The notes below the pieces were generated by a model. The model was not told where the DNA came from. It did no database searches and saw only the letters and a program-made list of their open reading frames with translations. Below are positions 59,094 through 64,000 of a stretch of 64,000 bases of DNA, piece by piece. A program made the translations under genes and the position numbers. Source of the DNA: Streptomyces sedi (GTDB lineage Bacteria > Actinomycetota > Actinomycetes > Streptomycetales > Streptomycetaceae); contig NZ_VDGT01000009.1 of NCBI RefSeq assembly GCF_006335015.1, positions 1 through 64,000 on the forward strand, read 5' to 3'. Position 1 is the stretch's first letter, and the number at the start of each line of letters is the position of its first letter.

Positions 59094-60073
59094 GCGCTCT
59101 CCCCCGCGCGCTCGTCGTGCGCCTGGCGCAGCCGGCCGGCGATCCGGTCGACGATGCCGGCGCTGTCGTGCCCGAGGCCGGCCAGCGCGGCGGCGCCTTC
59201 CGCGTCCTCGGCCGTCGCCTCGGCCGAGGGCGTCGGCGCGGAGACCGCTCGGCCGTCGGCGAAGCCGGTCACCGACCAGGCGACGACGGGAAGTCGGTCC
59301 TCCACCGCCACGGTCCAGGCGGCGCGCTGCGCGTCGCCGAAGCCGGCCGCCGCCGTCCCCTCGACCGGGAACGCGCGCGGCAGCAGGTCGGGCCGCCCGG
59401 CCAGGCCCTCCTCGGTGAAACGCTCCGCCAGCACGCCCATGCCGGCGGCGTCGGCCGTGGTGAAGAGCAGGCCGACGGTGGTCACCGTGGTCTCCGTCTC
59501 GTCGGTGTAGGTCGCCCGTATCAGGCGGTGGCAGCCGACGGCGGAGAGCACCTCGGTCAGCAGCGGGTCGAACGCGTCGGCGCAGCCGCTGTCGGGCGCG
59601 ACGCCGAGCCGCACCCAGCGCCGGTCGGCACCGCCCGGGCCCGCCTCCTCGGCCGTCAACTCCGGCGGGAACAGCTCGTCCACCGGCATCTCGCGCCACA
59701 GCTCCCTGCCGTCCTCCCAGGCCGCCTCGGCCGCCTGCTCGCGCTCGTCGCCGCCGGCCAGCCAGGCGCCGGCCGCGGCCCCGCCCAGCAGCCCGGTGCC
59801 GAGCACCAGGCAGACGACGGCGCCGACCAGCCGCAGCGGCACCCGCGCGTTGAGGGTGCGCCAGGCGCGCGCCTGGGGGCGCTCGGTGGAGGGCGGGGTG
59901 GTGAACGGGCGCGGTGGGGCGCCGGGTTGGGGCGGCGCGCTGGGCGGTGGCGGTCCGTAGGGGCTCGGCGGCGCCGGAGGGCGCGGCGGCGGGGCGCCGG
60001 GCGCCCGCCGGGGTGGGGGCACAGGGGCGAGCGGGGAGACGGGGATCGAACGCGGCCCCTGCTCGGTGTTCAT
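59090..60073 (-). CDS. Pro-rich single-pass membrane protein, partner of mycosin
   Basis: A 327-aa protein from ATG 60073. About 80 Pro-rich cytoplasmic residues (PPSPYGPPPPS-type) precede a membrane helix (~86-108, LVGAVVCLVLGTGLLGGA). The outer domain has two Cys (GCADAF; GCHRLI) and no recognised family. Four-base overlap with mycP suggests a common task; otherwise unknown. Confidence 0.75.
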   Translation of the reverse strand: MNTEQGPRSIPVSPLAPVPPPRRAPGAPPPRPPAPPSPYGPPPPSAPPQPGAPPRPFTTPPSTERPQARAWRTLNARVPLRLVGAVVCLVLGTGLLGGAAAGAWLAGGDEREQAAEAAWEDGRELWREMPVDELFPPELTAEEAGPGGADRRWVRLGVAPDSGCADAFDPLLTEVLSAVGCHRLIRATYTDETETTVTTVGLLFTTADAAGMGVLAERFTEEGLAGRPDLLPRAFPVEGTAAAGFGDAQRAAWTVAVEDRLPVVAWSVTGFADGRAVSAPTPSAEATAEDAEGAAALAGLGHDSAGIVDRIAGRLRQAHDERAGESA

Positions 60074-60143
60074 CCGCCCCACTCCCCGGCCAACCGGCGA
60101 CCTGCTGGTCACACGTGAACGGGCTTACTTTAAGGGCGCACGG

Positions 60144-61094
60144 CTAGGCAGCGGTACCTGGCCCGTCCGAGACGGCCACCACGCCGTCCAGAATGAGCTC
60201 CAGATCGGACATCGGGGGCGCCTGCCCGACGTCGTCCCAACTCAGCCGCAGCACCAGCAGGGTGGAAGGGTCCCCCGGCGCGACGAAGGCGACGCTCTCC
60301 ACCACCGCCGCGCTGAACGGCGTGTTCAGCCCGACCCGCACCCGGTACCCGGACTCCCCCGCCACGGTGACGGAACCGGCGGACAGCTCGTCGGCGCCGA
60401 AGATCCCGCCGTACGCCTCGCCGGGGTAGGCGTCCCGCTGGAACGCGGCGACGTCGGAGCGCGCGGCGCCCTCCACCGAGAGCGTGCCGGCGCCGGGGAG
60501 CGCGTGGAGCGTCGCGGCGCCGGCGAGGCAGTCGAGGGCGGCGTCGGCAGGGCAGGGGTAGCCGCCGTACGCCAGCGAGACGAGGGAGTCGCTGGGGCGT
60601 TCGCTCCACTCCTCGGGCACCGGCAGGGCCACGCCGGCGACCCGGCCCTCGCTCAACGGGCCGGCGTCCGGGTCGCGTCGCCCGTCGTCGGGGGTCTCGC
60701 TCGCCGAGGGCGGCGGCCCGGTGCCGTCGTCGGGCGGGGAGCTTCCGTCGTCGCCGAGCAGCAGCGCGGCGACCAGGGCCCCGGTCAGCGCGAGGCCCAG
60801 CAGCCCGAACCCGATGACCGCCCGGTCCCGTCGCCGCCCCCGCGCGTCGGACGGGTCCGGCGCCTCGGGCTCCGGCTCGGCCAGCGGCCGGTCGCCGGGG
60901 AGCGTGGGCAGCGTGTGCGGGCCGCGCGCCGGTTCCCGCGGCAGGGAGGGAACGGTCGGGGTGCGGGTGGGCGCGTTCCCGGCCGGCCGCGTCGTGGCGG
61001 TCCACGCCGCGCCGTCCCACCAACGTTCGCGCGGCGGCTCGTCCGCTGACCGGCCGGGGTCCGCGTACCAGCCGGGCGGTGTGCTCTGGCTCAC
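60144..61094 (-). CDS. DUF2510-domain single-pass membrane protein
   Basis: A 316-aa protein with GTG start. Residues 5-40 form the DUF2510 motif (PPGWYADPGR...ERWWDGAAWT). A Pro-rich stretch, a helix (~93-113, VIGFGLLGLALTGALVAALLL) and an extracellular domain with a CPADAALDC pair follow. It lies 70 bp before the Pro-rich gene, likely same transcript. Function unknown. Confidence 0.8.
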   Translation of the reverse strand: MSQSTPPGWYADPGRSADEPPRERWWDGAAWTATTRPAGNAPTRTPTVPSLPREPARGPHTLPTLPGDRPLAEPEPEAPDPSDARGRRRDRAVIGFGLLGLALTGALVAALLLGDDGSSPPDDGTGPPPSASETPDDGRRDPDAGPLSEGRVAGVALPVPEEWSERPSDSLVSLAYGGYPCPADAALDCLAGAATLHALPGAGTLSVEGAARSDVAAFQRDAYPGEAYGGIFGADELSAGSVTVAGESGYRVRVGLNTPFSAAVVESVAFVAPGDPSTLLVLRLSWDDVGQAPPMSDLELILDGVVAVSDGPGTAA

Positions 61095-61154
61095 GGACCG
61101 AACTTCTCACATCGCGCGCCGTCGCGACCAGTGTTCGGGCGATAACCCCGGATA

Positions 61155-61190
61155 ACCGTCAACGCCCGGCGGCTGCCGGGCGTTGACGGT
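61155..61190. terminator. Strong terminator after the antiporter gene
   Basis: A perfect 16-bp stem (61155-61170 with 61175-61190) with loop GGCT lies 89 bp beyond the antiporter stop and 60 bp before the DUF2510 gene start. Confidence 0.85.
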
Positions 61191-61278
61191 GCGAACGGGG
61201 TGGCGGTGTCCGCGGCGGGAACGACGCGGGCCCTGGGCGCGGGCCCGGTGGGGGACTCTCCCGCCTCCGGTGAGGGCG

Positions 61279-62508
61279 CTACCTTCCGGAGCCCGCCGGC
61301 TCCGGCTCCGGCACCTCGGCCTCCGCGTGCTCGGCCAGCGCGTCCTTCCCACCGGGCAGCACCCTGGCCAGCCAGTGCGAACGCCCGGCGACCAGCGGCG
61401 CGAGCACCGCGAGGATGAGCACATAGCCGGCGATGAACGGCGAGAGCCGGTCGTCGAGTCCGGCCGCCGCGGCCATGGTGGCCAGGATCAGCGCGAACTC
61501 GCCCCTGGCGACGAGCGTGGTCGAGACGTTGGCGGTGGGCAGCGCGCCGAACCCGTAGATCCGGGCGGTGACCAGGCCGGCCCCGACGTTCATCACCACG
61601 GTGATCAGCACGGCGATCAGCACGGGCCAGATCACGGACGGCAGGTCGCCGGGCGCGATCGAGAGGCCGAAGCCGAAGAAGAAGATCGCGGCGAACGCGT
61701 CACGCAGCGGGTGGACCAGCTCCCTGATCCGTTCGCCGCTGCTGGTGTTGCCCAGGATGAGGCCCACCATGAACGCGGCGATGGCGTCGGCGACACCGAA
61801 CTGCTCGGCGATCCCCGAGACGAGCACGGCGGCGCCGAGGAACGAGATCACCAGCAGCTCGTCGTCCTTGGTGGCGAAGAGCCGGCCGATGATCTTGGTG
61901 CCCCAGCGGGCGGCGACGGCCAGCAGGAGGAGGAAGCCGAACGCCTTGGCGATCTGCCAGGCGGTCTCCCCCGCGCCGTCGGAGCCGGAGATCACCGGCT
62001 GGAGGGCGGCCAGGTAGAGGGCGAGGAAGATGTCCTCGACCACGATGATGCCCAGGATGGGCTTGGTCTCCGGGCTGCCGATGCGACCGAGGTCGACCAG
62101 GATCTTGGTGACGATCGCCGAGGACGAGATGCCCAGCACACCGGCGAGCACCAGCGCCTCCGAGGTGCCCCAGCCCAGCGCGAAGCCGAACGCGAGGCCG
62201 GCGCCCACGTTCAGCACCAGGTAGGTGCAGCCGGCGATCACCATCTTCTTGCCGCCGGTCTTGAGGTCGTCCATGTGGAATTCGAGACCGAGGTAGAACA
62301 GCAGCAGCACGAGGCCGAGCGCGGAGAGCATCTCCAGGTCGTGCGGGTCCTCCAGCAGGACGAAGCCGGGGGTGTTGGGGCCGAGCAGTATGCCGGCCAG
62401 GATGAAGAGCGGAATCGTGGGCAGGCCTATCCGGCCGCCGAGGCGGGCGAGTATCGCGGCGGCGACGAAGGCGCCACCCATCGCGAGCAGGGTGTCAGCG
62501 TGTCCCAT
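61279..62508 (-). CDS. Cation/proton antiporter (CPA2/KefB family)
   Basis: A 409-aa membrane protein with about 12 helices. The start HADTLLAMGGAFVAAAILARLGGRIGLP and ARLPTI-like first helices, ILLGPNTPG, LGISSSAIVTKIL and FGFGLSIAPGDLPSV fit the monovalent cation:H+ antiporter-2 family. It swaps K+ or Na+ for protons. No TrkA-N domain is attached or adjacent. The start follows a 240-bp gap. Confidence 0.93.
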   Translation of the reverse strand: MGHADTLLAMGGAFVAAAILARLGGRIGLPTIPLFILAGILLGPNTPGFVLLEDPHDLEMLSALGLVLLLFYLGLEFHMDDLKTGGKKMVIAGCTYLVLNVGAGLAFGFALGWGTSEALVLAGVLGISSSAIVTKILVDLGRIGSPETKPILGIIVVEDIFLALYLAALQPVISGSDGAGETAWQIAKAFGFLLLLAVAARWGTKIIGRLFATKDDELLVISFLGAAVLVSGIAEQFGVADAIAAFMVGLILGNTSSGERIRELVHPLRDAFAAIFFFGFGLSIAPGDLPSVIWPVLIAVLITVVMNVGAGLVTARIYGFGALPTANVSTTLVARGEFALILATMAAAAGLDDRLSPFIAGYVLILAVLAPLVAGRSHWLARVLPGGKDALAEHAEAEVPEPEPAGSGR

Positions 62509-62746
62509 CCCGCATCACCCCCGGGGGCGGAGCGAAGCGGAAACGGGCAGGTGAGCGAGGTGAGCGGCGGGACCAGATGGGGTGCCGGGTCGGATGGGCG
62601 TCGGCAAGTGAGAGTCTCCTTCTCGGCGTCCGGACGGCTCGGCAAAGTGAGCGTCAAGAAATCGTTAATAATTAGCTTACCAAACGATTTCCGGCCCACC
62701 AGGGGGCGAGCCGAATTTGTCGGTGGTGTACGGCATGATCCGTGCT

Positions 62747-63673
62747 GTGACCACTCGCCTGATGCTGCTCGACACCGCCTCGCTGTACTTCCGCGCCTAC
62801 CACGGCGTCCCCGACTCGGTCCGCGCCCCCGACGGCACCCCGGTCAACGCGGTGCGCGGACTGCTGGACTTCATCGCCCGGCTCGTCACCGACCACCGCC
62901 CCGACGCCCTGGTGGCCTGCCTGGACGAGGACTGGCGCCCCGCCTGGAGGGTGGAGCTGATCCCGACCTACAAGGCCCACCGCGTCGCCGACGAGGTGCC
63001 CGAGGGGGCCGACGTCGAGGAGGTGCCCGACACCCTCAGCCCCCAGGTGCCGGTGATCCACGAGGTGCTGGACGCCGTCGGCATCCTCCGTGTCGGCGCG
63101 GCCGAACACGAGGCGGACGACGTGATCGGCACGCTCAGCCACCGCGCCGCCGGCCCGGTGGACATCGTCACCGGTGATCGCGACCTCTTCCAGCTGGTCG
63201 ACGACTCCCGGGGGGTGCGTGTTCTCTACCCCGTCCGAGGCATGGGAAATCTGGCGGCCTTCGACGAGGCCGCGCTGCGCGAGAAGTACGGCGTGGACGG
63301 CCCGCGCTACGCGGAGCTGGCGCTGCTGCGCGGCGACCCGAGCGACGGGCTCCCCGGCGTCGCCGGCATCGGCGAGAAGACGGCCGCCAAGCTGCTGGCC
63401 GCCTTCGGGGACCTGGGAGGCGTGCTGGCCGCGCTGGACGACCCCACCTCGGCCCTGACCCCCACCCAGCGTCGCCGGCTGCGCGAGGCCGCCGGCTACC
63501 TGGCCGTGGCGCCCCGCGTGGTCCGGGTGGTCACCGACCTCCCGCTGCCCGAGCGGGACGCGGCCCTCCCGACGGCCCCCGCTGACCCGGAGGCGCTGGA
63601 CGCCCTCGACCGGCGCTGGGGCCTGGGCGGCTCGCTGGCCCGCCTCCTGACGGCCCTGGAGTCCCGCGCCTGA
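62747..63673 (+). CDS. 5'-3' exonuclease (polymerase I-type flap nuclease)
   Basis: A 308-aa protein. GTG 62747 (TTRLMLLDTASLYFRAY) is the family-typical start; ATG 62735 would add four residues. Metal-binding Asp residues are in LLDTAS, EADDVIG and TGDRDLFQL; the helix-hairpin-helix GVAGIGEKTAAKLL binds DNA. It removes 5' ends and flaps in repair or RNA primer removal, separate from DNA polymerase I. It faces the helicase gene at the window end. Confidence 0.95.
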   Translation: MTTRLMLLDTASLYFRAYHGVPDSVRAPDGTPVNAVRGLLDFIARLVTDHRPDALVACLDEDWRPAWRVELIPTYKAHRVADEVPEGADVEEVPDTLSPQVPVIHEVLDAVGILRVGAAEHEADDVIGTLSHRAAGPVDIVTGDRDLFQLVDDSRGVRVLYPVRGMGNLAAFDEAALREKYGVDGPRYAELALLRGDPSDGLPGVAGIGEKTAAKLLAAFGDLGGVLAALDDPTSALTPTQRRRLREAAGYLAVAPRVVRVVTDLPLPERDAALPTAPADPEALDALDRRWGLGGSLARLLTALESRA

Positions 63674-63684
63674 GCCACTCCCAG

Positions 63685-63790
63685 AGGGCCACGGGGAACG
63701 GCGCGAGCCCCACCGGCCCGGTGGGGGCGCGGGGAACGGCGCGAGCGCCCCCACCCGGGCCGCACACGACGACCCACCGCGACGACACGG
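63685..63790. repeat. Partial interspersed hairpin repeat with 3'-end hairpin
   Basis: CGGGGAACGGCGCGAG occurs at 63692-63707 and again at 63730-63745. Between them a 9-bp stem (CCCCACCGG, 63708-63716 with 63718-63726, one-base loop) forms a terminator-like cruciform. The tail CACACGACGACCCACC is like those of other copies. It lies between convergent genes. Confidence 0.75.
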
Positions 63791-63808
63791 GCCGCGGGCT
63801 CCTGCCGG

Positions 63809-64000
63809 CTACCCCAGCGAGCTGTACGCGACCACGCCGCGCAGGAGCTGGTCCACCGCCTGGCGGGCCGCCTTGGCGACGCCGCTGCCGTCGGGCGCGG
63901 CGGCGGAGAGCTGCCCGAGGACGTCGATGACCTGCTTGCACCAGCGGACGAAGTCCCCCGCCGGCATCTCCGCGTCCCGCAGCACCACGTCCAGGCTCTG
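63809..64000 (-). CDS. helY: 3' end of a Ski2-like DEAD/DEAH helicase (HelY type), truncated by the window
   Basis: The last 63 codons of a minus-strand gene; the 5' part lies beyond 64000. The readable end, DVVLRDAEMPAGDFVRWCKQ, QVIDVLGQL and LLRGVVAYSSLG, is the DSHCT C-terminal region of actinobacterial HelY helicases, as I recall the family. It is convergent with the exonuclease gene. Confidence 0.8.
   Translation of the reverse strand, partial: QSLDVVLRDAEMPAGDFVRWCKQVIDVLGQLSAAAPDGSGVAKAARQAVDQLLRGVVAYSSLG

Overview
The window is very GC-rich with strong third-position G/C bias, frequent GTG starts, GGAGG-type ribosome binding sites, Tat signals and many short translational overlaps. 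Gene content (BluB-CobT fusion, Ku/LigD, mycosin, polyproline membrane proteins, Hanks kinase, split arg clusters) points to a Streptomyces or close relative. It looks like chromosomal core: arginine genes, pheST, the infC-rpmI-rplT operon and helY. No transposase, integrase, tRNA, rRNA or CRISPR was recognised.

Layout. 1-394: tandem array of a 176-bp hairpin repeat touching the stop codon of a cobalamin gene. 395-5909: bluB-cobT fusion, cobL, an acetyltransferase and a Crp-type regulator. 6085-9485: a translationally coupled pair, a cyclase-like protein and a four-helix membrane protein, which share a Gly/Asn-rich motif resembling amyloid-signalling motifs. 9440-12424: metNIQ methionine importer with a long leader that carries a Cys-rich small ORF and a stable hairpin. 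12584-21764: two small membrane proteins, a LOG-family protein, a GNAT, a Tat-exported glycerophosphodiesterase, a PlsC acyltransferase, an aldo/keto reductase, a Gfo/Idh oxidoreductase and two paralogous secreted or membrane proteins. 21909-31741: argGH and argCJBDR, each behind a recognisable promoter with an ArgR-like site; they are separated by an orphan prenyl diphosphate synthase and a 214-bp-period repeat array.

31936-43609 is the most accessory part. It has a Ser/Thr kinase-Hsp70 fusion, a phosphotransferase, a divergent pair of HTH regulators, a beta-propeller membrane protein, a five-copy CCAGTG array, a histidine-phosphatase-like protein without catalytic histidines, a GHL10 hydrolase, and a putative type VII-secreted toxin-like protein with a downstream partner in less GC-rich DNA. 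43732-55027: 3-hydroxybutyryl-CoA dehydrogenase, the divergent Ku/LigD-polymerase NHEJ pair, pheST, an orphan PAS histidine kinase, a TrmH methyltransferase, and infC-rpmI-rplT with an AUC start and an apparent attenuator. 55043-64000: aquaporin, SseB-like protein, a serine hydrolase, mycosin with membrane partners, a cation/proton antiporter, a 5'-3' exonuclease and the 3' end of a Ski2-like helicase cut by the window edge.

Functionally, ArgR made from argCJBDR probably controls both arg transcription units. Cobalamin lower-ligand synthesis and attachment are combined in one polypeptide. Several operons (met, infC) show signs of leader-based attenuation. A family of hairpin repeats (CAGTTCCCCGCGCCCC and its complement) recurs mainly at gene 3' ends and in intergenic regions. 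All functions are inferred by reading; no database search was run.
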